From Sesamum alatum (Eukaryota; Streptophyta; Magnoliopsida; Lamiales; Pedaliaceae), in the NCBI GenBank assembly GCA_034509735.1, contig JACGWO010000007.1:22720046-22784045 (forward strand): 64,000 nucleotides of DNA, written 5' to 3'. A model generated the notes under the pieces. The model made no database searches, was not told where the DNA came from, and saw only the letters and a list, made by a program, of their open reading frames with translations. The translations under genes were made by a program, and so were the position numbers. Of this stretch, positions 34,374 to 44,309 are shown piece after piece (within the stretch, counting starts at the first letter, position 1; every line of letters starts with the position of its first letter).

Positions 34374-35863
34374 ATGAGAGAGGGGAGAGCCGAAAGAGTG
34401 TGTGTGTTGTGTGTGTTGGAGTTTCATCATCATCTCTTATGGTGAGGGGCTAGGACTATTTATAGAGGAGGAGTTTAATCCTCTTCAAACTCCAACTCTA
34501 GAAGACTAATTTGACTAGGATTTTGACCTAGTGAAAGTCCTAGTCAAAGTAGTAATTTGACCTAGTCAAATTAATTCTAGCCATCCATCTCTCCTTTTAA
34601 TCTCAACCATTAATTTAATTTAATGGAATATTTAAAACCTATTTAAATATTCCAAAGGGCAATAAATAAATATAGTAAATATAAATATTTATTCTAGGCC
34701 CATTAAATTAATTTTCTAATAAATCTAATTTATTAGATTAATTCTTTTTATCTAATAAAAGGAATTAATTCTCTCCAAGAACATTAAGGACCCGATTAAA
34801 TCCAATTTAATCATTCCATTTCTCCAATATTTAATTCTAAATTAAATACTTAATGTGTGCGGATTGTGTGTGACTCTTTAGGTTCACCTTTCAGCTAGAC
34901 TTGGTCGGATTCCTAGAATCCTCCCGTTACCATGGGTGGCCATCTAGCAACGGTCTATGGCACTAGAGACTAGGTGAATATTCGGGGATGAACATTTAGG
35001 CTCTAACAGTACACTTGTCCTTCTATCTTCGGTCTCACCACTTAGGGTCTAAGGCACGGAAAATGCAGGTACCCATTTCGGACATAAGTGTCGGTCTGTC
35101 CTTACTAAACACCGCAAGGGAAACCTTCCCTTCTGTTCAGTTACTGTGGCCACAGATTTTAGGGACAGGACACAGAGCATATGTGAGACTCAACTGTCAA
35201 TGCCTTTTGACAGGAGATAGATCCTTTCTTGGAAACTACTGTCACTCTGCACACCGGAGTTGCATTAGATATGGCTTATGACTACTCAAGTGCATCTTGG
35301 CAATCTCTCACCATATCTAAGATACAGCCCTGATGTACAGGTAAACTCAGCAGTTCCTCAAGTGAAAGGACTTGACTTGTACTGTTGGAACCGGGAACAC
35401 ACGTCATACCTAGCCGACCCTACTCAAGGTCCTCCTTTAGACGGTTCCTGCGAGTCACCTAGGTCAGCTGCACTCTAGCAGGCTAACCCACTAACACTGC
35501 TTAGACGATCTTTGTCACTCGTCAATGAAATACGACAGCAGATTCTTAGTGCAAGTCTCAAGGGGAATCTCGGTACCCATTTTTGAGATTCCTTGACTTG
35601 AAGATTTCCGGACTGATTCGACGGGATTGATTTCATAGACCTACCTCTAAGCATAGTCCCAGTCCCTGAAGTATGTTTTTAGTCCATGGGCTTTGTTTGC
35701 GTAGTGAACAGATACGTAATGCAGATAAAGTAAACACAAACAAAGTAATGCCAAATGAATTTCACTTCTTTATTCATTAATAATTTATCAAATACCTGAA
35801 ATTGTCTAGACATAGTTTACATTTTGCCTGCCAAGATTGGCTACATGGTCACCTATTCTAACA
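33866..35863 (-). repeat. 3' LTR of copia D
   Basis: 1998 bp; on its own strand TGTTAGAATAGGTGACC ... CTTTCA. It includes a (GA)n microsatellite at 34320-34370 and the shared block GTTACCATGGGTGGCC near 34926. It forms a ~2-kb inverted repeat with LTR F across the 328-bp LINE fragment. Confidence 0.9.
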
Positions 35864-35878
35864 ATCTCCCACTTGACG

Positions 35879-36442
35879 TTAAAGCCAATCGCCTATATGT
35901 CTAACCCCCATCTCCTCAAGATGTTGCATATGAGCGCTCTGCGACATAGGCTTTGTCAGCGGATCTGCTGTGTTGTCTGCTGAGTTGACTCGGTCCATCC
36001 GAACGTCACCTCTTCCTACCATTTCTCTTAGAAGATTGTAGCGTCTAAGAATGTGTTTGGAACGGTGATGAGATCTCGGTTCCTTTGCTTGCTCTATTGC
36101 TCCGTTGTTATCACAAAAGATGACAACGGGCTCGGCGATGCTAGGCACCACACCCAACTCTTGGATGTAGTTTCTCATCCAAACCACTTCCTTGGCAGCT
36201 TCTGAAGCTGCTATGTATTCGGCCTCAGTGGTGGAATCAGCAGTGGTTTCTTGTTTGGAACTTTTTCAAGCCACTACTCCTCCATTGAGCTTGAATACAT
36301 AACCCGAATGAGACTTGGCATCATCGTTATCAGACTGGAAGCTAGCGTCGCTAAAGCTTTCCAGGATCAGTTTTCCATTGCCATAGACTAAGAACATTTC
36401 CTTAGTCCTCCTCAGGTACCTAAGGATGCCCTTAATAGCATT
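35879..36442 (-). pseudogene. Copia D RNase H
   Basis: The open frame 35879-36187 covers the C-terminal RNase H (VVIFCDNNGAIEQAK, HHRSKHI, VNSADNTADPLTKP), matching the copia consensus. Upstream to 36442 the frame continues (NGGVVA, then a stop in place of tryptophan, KSSKQETTADSTTEAEYIA) and links to the RT end. It is the last domain of the polyprotein, separated by 15 bases from the LTR. Confidence 0.85.
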
Positions 36443-37099
36443 CTAATGTGCCTCTCCTGCACAAGACTGATATCTTCTTGTTAAGCTCAAAATGTAAGCA
36501 ATGTCAGGCCTGGTGCAGTGGACAACATATTGGATGCTACCTACGGCAGAAGCATAGGGGATGACTTTCATCCTTTCAAGTTCCTCATCAGTCTGCGGGG
36601 ACTGTTTCTTGGATAACTTGATCCCATGCCTCATGGGAAGGAATCCTCGTTTGGAGTTGTCCATCCGATATCTCTTTAGGACTTTCTTCATATACGAGTT
36701 TTGGGTGAGCCCTAACATCCTTTGAGATCTGTCCCTGACAATCTGGATGCCTAGGATGTAGGAGGCTTCACCCAAGTCGTTCATGGAAAACTGGGTTGAT
36801 AACCATGCTTTAGTGTCACCCAACATTCTAACATCATTACCTATGAGTAGAATGTCATCCACATAAAGCACTAGGAACAGTATAGAGTTCCCACTAACCT
36901 TCTTGTATACACAAGGGTCGGATTCATTTTTGATGAAGTCATAGCCCCGTATCACTTCATCAAAGCGAATGTTCCAACTTCGGGATGCTTGTTTGAGGCC
37001 ATAGATAGACTTCTGGAGACGACAGACCTTCTGTTCTTTCTCCAGTGACTGTGAAACCCTCCGGCTGATCCATATAGATCTCTTCCTCAACGAAACCAT
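36443..37099 (-). pseudogene. Copia D reverse transcriptase, C-terminal half
   Basis: The frame holds SIYGLKQASRSWN, the catalytic LYVDDILLIG, and SYILGIQIVRDRS, ending with PYASAVGSIQYVVHCTRPDI and CAGEAH. It is joined to the long frame 36960-39647 by a frameshift around 37040, in the middle of RT. The YVDD catalytic aspartates are intact. The N-terminal RT motif MEVKTAFLNGF is in the neighbouring frame. Confidence 0.9.
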
Positions 37100-39647
37100 T
37101 GAGGAAGGCCGTTTTCACCTCCATCTGCCATATCTCATAGTCATACCATGCTGCTATGGCGAGCAGGATCCGAATAGATTTAGCCATGCCTACCGGCGAG
37201 TAGGTGTCTTCAAAATCGACCCCGGGTCGTTGAGTGTACCCCTTAGTTACTAGTCTAGCATTAAAATTCATGACTTCTCTATCAACGCCAAGTTTGCGCT
37301 TGTAGACCCACTTATAGCCAACTGGCTCAACACCTTTCGGTGGATCTACAAGTCTCCAGAGTTGGTTCTCGCTCATGGAGTCCATTTCGGTTTTCATGGC
37401 CTCAAGCCATTTCCCGGAGTCGATGTCAGACATCGCTTCTCCGTATGTCTTAGGATCGTTATCCAGCAGACCGGTCGTATTTAGAAAGCCATATCTCACT
37501 GGAGGTCTGGACTCTCTAGTAGACCTACGGAGAACGGGAACGTCAGTGGTGACTGTGGGCGCTGACTGTATAGGAGCTGGCGGTTCAGGTACTGGGACCG
37601 GCTGTTCCTGAGGCTGTCCTACATGCCTAGCATGCTGGACTTCTCGAGGTCGGTCAGTCCTTCGGGTATCTATCATGAATCCTTTAAGTGAGGAATCCCC
37701 GGCTACCTCTGATGACTGGTTTCCATTACTTGAAACCTCAAGTATCAGTTCATCAGGTTGGATATCCTTTAGGAAGCCCTGTTCCAAGAATACTGCGTTC
37801 CTTGAAACAAATACCTTTTGTTCCAAGGGGTCATAAAAGTAATAACCTGCAGTTTCTTTAGGGTATCCAATGAACCTGCATAAGCCAGACCTGGATTCTA
37901 GCTTATCTCCTACTAACCTCTTGACGTATGCGGGGCTACCCCACACTTTCAAGTAGTTGTAGGATGCAGGCTTGCCGTGCCATATCTCATATGGCGTTTG
38001 GGTAAATACACTGGTTGGCGCCAAATTTAACAACTTGGCCGCTGTTTCCAATGCATAGCCCCAAAAGGACAGGGGCAATTTGGTAAAACTCATCATGGAT
38101 CGAACCATGTCCAACAGGGTTCGATTCCTCCTTTTAGAGACACCATTCAATTGTGGTGTGCTGGGAGGTGTCCATTCAGATATTATACCATTTTCTTTTA
38201 GATAATTAAGGAACTCGGTACTAAGGTATTCTCCGCCTCGGTCTGACCGTAGGACTTTAATTTTGCAGTTGGTTTGGTTCTCCACTTCAAGTCTGAATTC
38301 TTTAAACCTCTCAAGAGCTTCAGACTTGTACCTCATCAGGTAAACATAACCATACCGTGAATGATCATCGGTAAAGGTTATGAAGTAGGAGAACCCACCT
38401 CGGGCCTGCGTCCTTAGTGGTCCACATACGTCTGTATGGACCAAGTCCAACAGACCTGTGGCAAGCCTGCTTTGTCCTACAAAGTGCTTCTTGATCATTT
38501 TCCCTCTTAGACAGGATTCACAAGTTGGTAGCTCACTCAAGTCCGCTACCTCTAGGTTCTTTGAGTCTACCAATCTTTTCATCCTGTCTTGGGATATGTG
38601 ACCTAGCCTAGCGTGCCACGGTCGTGCGTTCCCGTTATTATCTATTTTACATTTGTGTTGAGCGTTTAGAATGAAGCTCGTTTGTTGCAAGATATAGAGT
38701 CCATTATTAAGTGTACCAAGTAGATGAGCAATTCCACACCTCATCAAATAAAAGCAATTTTTATTGATCAGAAACTCATAACCACTATTGTCTAACAATG
38801 GAATGGAAATGATGTTTTTAATCATACTAGGTACATAATAAACTTGCTCTAATTCTATGCTAATATTATCACTAACTACTAGAGTGGCGGATCCTACTGC
38901 TTCTGCCGAGATGGCCTTGCCATTCCCAAGCTTCAGGATCATATCCTCGCTACCCAGTTTTCTGCTTCTTTTCAGCACCTGCAAATCATTGCAAATGTGA
39001 GCTCCACAGCCGGTATCTAATACCCAAGAGGCAGAATTAGTGACCATATTAACCTCAATCACAAATATACCTTGGTTCGAGAGGAGCTTGAGGCACTCCC
39101 TCTTCCGATGCCCTTTCTCACGGCAATTGATACATATGTCATATGCCCTCGACTGTTGCTTGGAGACAACATTTCCCTTTCCTTTGCCTTTCTCCATTCT
39201 GGCAATGGGAACACTCTTAGTATTCGTAGTTGCTTTGACGGCTTTTCCCTTCCCCTTCTTCCTTTTCCAACATCCGGCACCCTTGCCTTTCGTTTTAGAA
39301 GTTGAAGCACCTCCAAACAATACCGAAGGCGTGGACTTTTTGGTCGTTGCCTCGTATTGCACCAACATATTAATCAACTCATGAATGCCCTTCTCAAGTG
39401 CGTTCATGTTGTAGTTGACAATAAATTGGTCGAAGGAGGGTGGGAGAGACTGAAGGATCACATCTATGTACGTCTCATTATCGAGGCTTGCCTTTAGGTC
39501 CTCGAGCTTTTCCACCAGGGTAAGCATTTTAACCCCGTGCTCTTGTACAGAGGATCCTTCTGTCATTTTAGTTCCAAAGAACGCCTTGATCGCGACATAC
39601 CTAGTATGCCGGTCCGGGACTGCATAGCAATCCTTAAGGCGAGCCAT
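36960..39647 (-). CDS. Copia D polyprotein, long open frame: gag C-terminus, protease, integrase, RT N-terminus
   Basis: 895 codons. Residues 1-100 are copia gag (VEKLEDLKA, YIDVILQSLPPSF). The zinc knuckle CINCREKGHRKREC is at 172-185. The protease motif DTGCGAH is at 211-217. The integrase zinc finger has H345, H350, C376 and C379. The integrase core has D406 and D469 (RSDRGGEYL), but the catalytic glutamate of the NGVSERR motif is lysine (K505). The middle region is ~545-800 and RT starts near 775, with MEVKTAFLNGFVEEEIY late in the frame. Frameshifts at ~39660 and ~37040 separate it from the gag start and the YVDD half of RT. It is the longest transposon frame in the window, but it cannot make a complete polyprotein and its integrase should be catalytically dead. 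Confidence 0.88.
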   Translation of the reverse strand: MARLKDCYAVPDRHTRYVAIKAFFGTKMTEGSSVQEHGVKMLTLVEKLEDLKASLDNETYIDVILQSLPPSFDQFIVNYNMNALEKGIHELINMLVQYEATTKKSTPSVLFGGASTSKTKGKGAGCWKRKKGKGKAVKATTNTKSVPIARMEKGKGKGNVVSKQQSRAYDICINCREKGHRKRECLKLLSNQGIFVIEVNMVTNSASWVLDTGCGAHICNDLQVLKRSRKLGSEDMILKLGNGKAISAEAVGSATLVVSDNISIELEQVYYVPSMIKNIISIPLLDNSGYEFLINKNCFYLMRCGIAHLLGTLNNGLYILQQTSFILNAQHKCKIDNNGNARPWHARLGHISQDRMKRLVDSKNLEVADLSELPTCESCLRGKMIKKHFVGQSRLATGLLDLVHTDVCGPLRTQARGGFSYFITFTDDHSRYGYVYLMRYKSEALERFKEFRLEVENQTNCKIKVLRSDRGGEYLSTEFLNYLKENGIISEWTPPSTPQLNGVSKRRNRTLLDMVRSMMSFTKLPLSFWGYALETAAKLLNLAPTSVFTQTPYEIWHGKPASYNYLKVWGSPAYVKRLVGDKLESRSGLCRFIGYPKETAGYYFYDPLEQKVFVSRNAVFLEQGFLKDIQPDELILEVSSNGNQSSEVAGDSSLKGFMIDTRRTDRPREVQHARHVGQPQEQPVPVPEPPAPIQSAPTVTTDVPVLRRSTRESRPPVRYGFLNTTGLLDNDPKTYGEAMSDIDSGKWLEAMKTEMDSMSENQLWRLVDPPKGVEPVGYKWVYKRKLGVDREVMNFNARLVTKGYTQRPGVDFEDTYSPVGMAKSIRILLAIAAWYDYEIWQMEVKTAFLNGFVEEEIYMDQPEGFTVTGERTEGLSSPEVYLWPQTSIPKLEHSL

Positions 39648-39664
39648 AATGGAAGGGACATCGT

Positions 39665-39946
39665 CTAGCCTTTCATATTGCTGAATCTCACAGCCTGAAT
39701 CTGAGGATTCGTCATCGAAGCAAGTATGACGCTACGGACCTTCCGGTTATCCTTATGCCAAGACTCGAACGTCTCACGTTCTTCCGGCGTGGATCCTTCC
39801 GGTAAGGTCCTAGGGAGAGGCTCGTCCATGACGTAGCCTTGGTTCTCGTAATCCAGGACTATCCTGAGATTGCGCAACCAATCGTTGTAATTGGTTCCAT
39901 TGAATTTGTTGGTCTCAAGAATGGTCGATAAAGGGTTCTTAGACAT
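39665..39946 (-). pseudogene. Copia D gag N-terminus
   Basis: It starts MSKNPLSTILETNKFNGTNY and runs through WLRNLRIVLDYENQ and LPEGSTPEERETF to ILASMTN, the canonical gag start also seen in A1 (20759), A2 (56972) and C (48053). A frameshift near 39690 moves the reading into the 36960-39647 frame. Gag forms the virus-like particle. Confidence 0.88.
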
Positions 39947-41685
39947 TTTTATATCTACATTTAAAAACAGAGTTCGCGATCAGCAGAAAATAAAAGATGG
40001 TGGTTTGATAAATAATTAAATTCTTGGTCTTTAGTAATATAATCCTCCCACTATTTATACGAAAACACGGTACTCTCAAATGTTGTTTTCGGGAAACCTT
40101 TTCCTAGTGGACTTGGGATCCATAGCGAATTTTCCCATAACCCGCTTTTACGATTCGCATGGGAAAAATCCTGTGGGAGGTATACCATACCGTTCTCGTT
40201 CCACAAGATTCCCAAAATTATTGCCTCACCCTTTCACATGATCCCGAGGACTCCAAGCGAATCGTGCTAATCGGGCGTTAGACCCGACCCAATCAACCGA
40301 ACCATAGACGCACTGCTACCTCCACGACTCGTGAGACAGGTAACAGTGGTCTACTTTTCGTTCATGACATAGTGTAGCTTCTTTTTAGTACGATAGACGT
40401 GCCACGACTCGTGAGACCACGCTATCGACCTAAATCAGCTTCCTCACTATGCTATGGACTAGAAGGCATGGACACACTCCTAGAGTCCATGTCCATTTTG
40501 TCTAAGGTCTAATATTTGGACATTGGTCCAACCAATGTGAGAATAGTAAATGACCGAGATCTCATATAGTAATATTAACATATTCATCCATAATGCAAAA
40601 ATAAATAAATTGCATCCATAGTAGTTATATGATAAATAAAACGCCATTCATCCATCATAATAACCACGTGCAAAATTAAAGCCTGGCACGCCCCTGTTGG
40701 ATGATCACGAGCCTTAATCCTATGCGATCCACTGAGCCCGTAGTGGATCTATGGTCAATCTAGGGTTGGTCCTACACTATTACATTAATAGTAACACAAT
40801 CATCATTCTGATGGGCCTTGGTCTCTCTTCTCTTTCTTCTCTTCATGGAAACGCCTTGGAACCTCCAGTCTGGGCTCTCCATGTGTACCTTCCTTCTTCT
40901 CCACCAATTACATAAAATAAAATCTCACTCCTATCCTACTCTGATTACATATTTAAAAATAGAAACCCCAGCGAAAACCCAGGGGGAGTACATAAGAAGG
41001 GAGAAAGAATGTTTTATTATTCCAAGGCAACTAGAAAGGGGAGAAGGAGAAAACAGAAAAGAGGCACACAGGCCCAACATAAAATTAAACCATACATTCG
41101 GTCTAGGGCTCGTGATCATCCATTTCCATCCAACGCACATAATCACATGATCCAATCACATAAAATACATGCTAATATCACATGATTACCAATCACAATT
41201 ATTCAAGATAAAATAAATGCGTAACGTATGAAAAATATGGTACAACCGTTGGCAATAATATTTTTCCCGTTTTAGGAAGAGACTTCCTCATTATTTCTAG
41301 ATAAATTATCCCCGAGATTCCAAATCCAACATAATTCAAATTCCCAAAATAATGTCTTAGAAAATAGGCAAAAATTAAACAAAAAGAATTTTCAGAATTA
41401 ATTAAAAAATTAAAACTGAAAAATAAAGAGAAAACTTAACAATGGTAGCTGGCTGCCGCCATCGACAGCAGCCAGCCAGCACGCGCAGGACAGCATGCCC
41501 AGCCTTCTACCCCTGTACGCGCGCAGGCGCTGCTTGACCGGGCGCGCGCGCCCAGGCCCCTGCCTGCGTGCGCGCGCGCCTGGTCGGCAGTAGGCTGCAC
41601 GGCCGAGGCTCCCTTGCCCGCGCGCACCAGTCTGCCGGCTGCCAGTCGTGCGCCTGCCCTGCGCAGGCGCGCGTGCACAGACACA
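39947..41685 (-). other. Copia D untranslated leader
   Basis: ~1.7 kb upstream of gag with no convincing ORF. It is homologous in layout to the A leader: hairpin pair near gag, AT-rich middle, and a GC-rich tract (41440-41680) rich in GCGCGC and CCTGC repeats. It ends at the truncation with element E. Confidence 0.7.
40311..40427 (-). ncRNA. Tandem conserved hairpins in the copia D leader (putative dimerisation element)
   Basis: There are two hairpins with the identical 16-base loop found in A1 (minus strand GTCTCACGAGTCGTGG, at 40322-40337 and 40402-40417). Hairpin one has arms CACTGCTACCT (40311-40321) and AGGTAACAGTG (40338-40348): 10 pairs and one mismatch. Hairpin two has arms CGATAGACGTG (40391-40401) and CACGCTATCG (40418-40427): 10 pairs and one bulged A. 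The stem sequences are unrelated to those of A1, yet pairing is kept. The loops sit 376-471 bases upstream of the gag ATG, as in A1 (366-463). Confidence 0.65.
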
Positions 41686-41689
41686 TTAA

Positions 41690-43518
41690 TGAGGGTATAA
41701 GAGTATACAATTTGTGTATTTGGACAATTGTAAACATTTAATATTATTCGAGAGATTGACACATGTTCACAACATGAAGTATATTTGTATATTCAAATTT
41801 GTTAGTATTTTACAGATATAACTAATGTCTTATATTATTGTACTGTTATGCCTAATCAGACGATCAAAATTTTTATTAGACCGTTACATATGATTGACTA
41901 CATAAAAGTATACGTTTGATGAAGTTTTGAACAATTTTGGTGGGCAGATATCGAGATATCGTATCTGGTCCATATCTTATAGATAAAAATGGCGAAACCT
42001 TCAATCAGACCATGTGATTGAAAATTAGACCGCTAGATATGAAATCTTATTCATAATCTTGTAAGTGTTCATGTTTTGTGTTAAACCAGCTTACGGATGT
42101 TGAGATATCGTCACGGGAACATACCATAGACAATTTTGACCAGTCTTTCGAACAGTTAGTTATTAACTTTGGCACGATTTTTGATAATATTAACATAGGA
42201 ATGGTTATTGTATAAAGTTAGGAACGGTTTCTTGAAATTAAATCTTGGAACGGTTTAAATAAATTAACCGCTCCGAAATTTCATTTTTCCCACCTATTTT
42301 TCCAAAAGGCGCCAAACTGAAAATTTGGATCCTAGATTGGAACGGTCAAAATATATGTCCCCCATTCCAAGTTTTACATTTTTCACCTCTTTTTTCAGAA
42401 GGCGCCAAACTGAAAATTTGAAACTATAATTGGAACAGTCAAAATATATTTCAACAGTTCCAAGTTTTAAATTTTCCACCTATTTTTCTAGAATGCGCCA
42501 CACAGAAATTATGTTGCAACTAATTTTGGAACGGTCCATTTGGAAAAACCATTCCTACCTTTGAATTTTCAGTTAGTATTTTACAGTTAGGAATGGTAAT
42601 TGCAATTCATACTTCAAAGAACCGTTCCAAAGTTATTTTATTTTAAAAAAATTATAATTAGTACAATGTTCAAACTACAATTTTTTCACTACACATTGGA
42701 AAGATAAATAAGCACTACACACTCAATAAGTCTCGTCGGTCTCATACTCCTCAAAGCTATCTTTGTCATCTTCATTATTAGATTCACCATTTGGCGAGCG
42801 GAATGAGAATGAGAAGAAATGAAATGAAAGGAACATATATATAAGAAATTTTGGAACATGTATTGAAATAATAATTAAAACTCCAAAACTAGCTGTTAAA
42901 ATCTGGTCGTTGAATCAACATTAGGAGCGGGTCTAGGCGCAGCAACAGGAACGCGGATATATTCGTTGAAATATAGCCGTTGTAGTATATTTGGAATAGG
43001 TATTGTAATATAGAATCTCTTATGTACATGAAACGTTCCAAATCGTAACACACTTTGGGATAATCCGTGCAACTATAATTTAGCTTTAATAAGTACCATA
43101 ATTAGGAACGGTAATTGTATTCCAATGTTTTTATTAGGACACAAACCGTCTCATTTTGTACTATATTTTGGAATGGTCATTCCGGCATTCCAATTTGTAC
43201 TTGTCGTGGGTCCGGGAACAGAGTATTATGCATTTTACGTTAACTTACCATTCCAAGAGACACATATGTGTTCCAAATTGTGATACAAATTTTTTTCATT
43301 CCCTGTTTGGAACGGGTGTTGGGCTCCATGTTGGAACACATAGTTTGGCACAGTAATCGTAACGGTCTTGCAGTTCCAACACATTAGGATTTATCACAAC
43401 ACGAATGTGAAGTCAAGAATGGGTCACCTTTCCACAACAGTTCCTATGACCAATCCAAATTGGACCGGTGTTTGGAACGGTCATTACAATCCACGCCAAT
43501 TCTCATTTTTTTGTAGTG
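41690..43518 (-). mobile_element. CACTA deletion derivative 'E', reverse orientation
   Basis: The right boundary ends ...TTTTTTTGTAGTG at 43518, i.e. on the minus strand it starts CACTACAAAAAAATGAGAA. Subterminal GGAACGGT motifs cover about 42180-43500. The part 41690-42650 aligns, reverse-complemented, with the intergenic region of copies 1 and 2 (for example CCTAATCAGAC and CAGATATCGAGATATC). No TNP2 or TNPA coding sequence. The other terminus is missing at the junction with copia D. Confidence 0.75.
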
Positions 43519-44309
43519 AAAGAGGTATTCCCTTTGAATTTCTGGGCACTCGGTGTTTTCAAACGCATTAATATTCAAAATAAAACACACGTGACAGTGG
43601 CTAACGGAGAATAAATAAAAAGGTAAAAGTATTTAAACCAAAATTTTACATTTTTTTTCTTAAGTAGAACCACTACAAGCGTTGATTCCCTTCTTCTCCA
43701 GACATTGTCCAGTTTAGATCTAAACTAGGATCCCTCTATGTTGTCCACTACACTAGGAAATGAGATCAAATTCCAATGCTAGGTAGAATAAGATCCGTAG
43801 AAGAAAACATAATCAATAACATTATTAATTAGTGTAATTGAATTTTGTAAGTTCTTGTCTTGAATCCAATTCAAGAAGAGAATACAAAGGAGAAAGGGAA
43901 CGTCTTTTCTCTTGTGAGAAATTGCAATTGGCCTTGTGTGTGAGATAGAGACAGTTATATGTTGTGAGTTAGTAGTATAGTCCAATGAAGACTAACTTCA
44001 AAAATAACCTCCTACACATTATGCACACCTTGTGCGCCACTTAGCCATCATGGCCTCCACATGTGGAGTTGAAACTCCTCCTCAACTTGCTCCAACTTGC
44101 ACTCAATGGTCTTGGCCTTCATGTCTTGGTATGCTCAAAGCATATACAACACCAGGACTAGTGCAACAAATAATGTTGTCTAAGGTAGAGACATAGGCGA
44201 TGTCAAACATCTTTCCAAGCTCCTCACCAGTCCATGATGGCTGAGTTGAACAACTTAACCCTATGATTCGGAAGGAATCGAATTCCTTCCTGGAGAATTT
44301 TGCGTGAAT
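43519..44309 (-). mobile_element. Copia remnant 'G': partial LTR and RT scrap
   Basis: 43519-~44110 resembles the U5-proximal part of the copia LTRs here (CCCTTTGAATTTCTGGGCAC, ATTAATATTCAAAATAAA). ~44130-44300 aligns in minus orientation with the RT/RNase H junction of A2 (around 53690-53860), for example TATGCTCAAAGC and CCAAGCTCCTCACCAGTC. It is too decayed to translate cleanly. Copia C inserted at 44310. Confidence 0.5.

Larger units (their letters stand above)
33866..41685 (-). mobile_element. Ty1/copia element D, 5' LTR missing
   Basis: Minus-strand element: leader ~41685-39947, gag start 39946, pol down to 35879, polypurine tract AAGTGGGAGAT (35864-35874), 3' LTR 33866-35863. The 5' LTR and primer-binding site are gone; at ~41685 the leader's GC-rich tract runs straight into CACTA derivative E. 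It has the most intact coding region in the window, with two frameshifts in gag-pol and one stop in RNase H. Confidence 0.88.

Noticed and set aside
41436..41762. Arg/Ala-rich ORFs in the copia D leader
   Set aside because: Same compositional effect as in A1; frames run across the truncation with element E.
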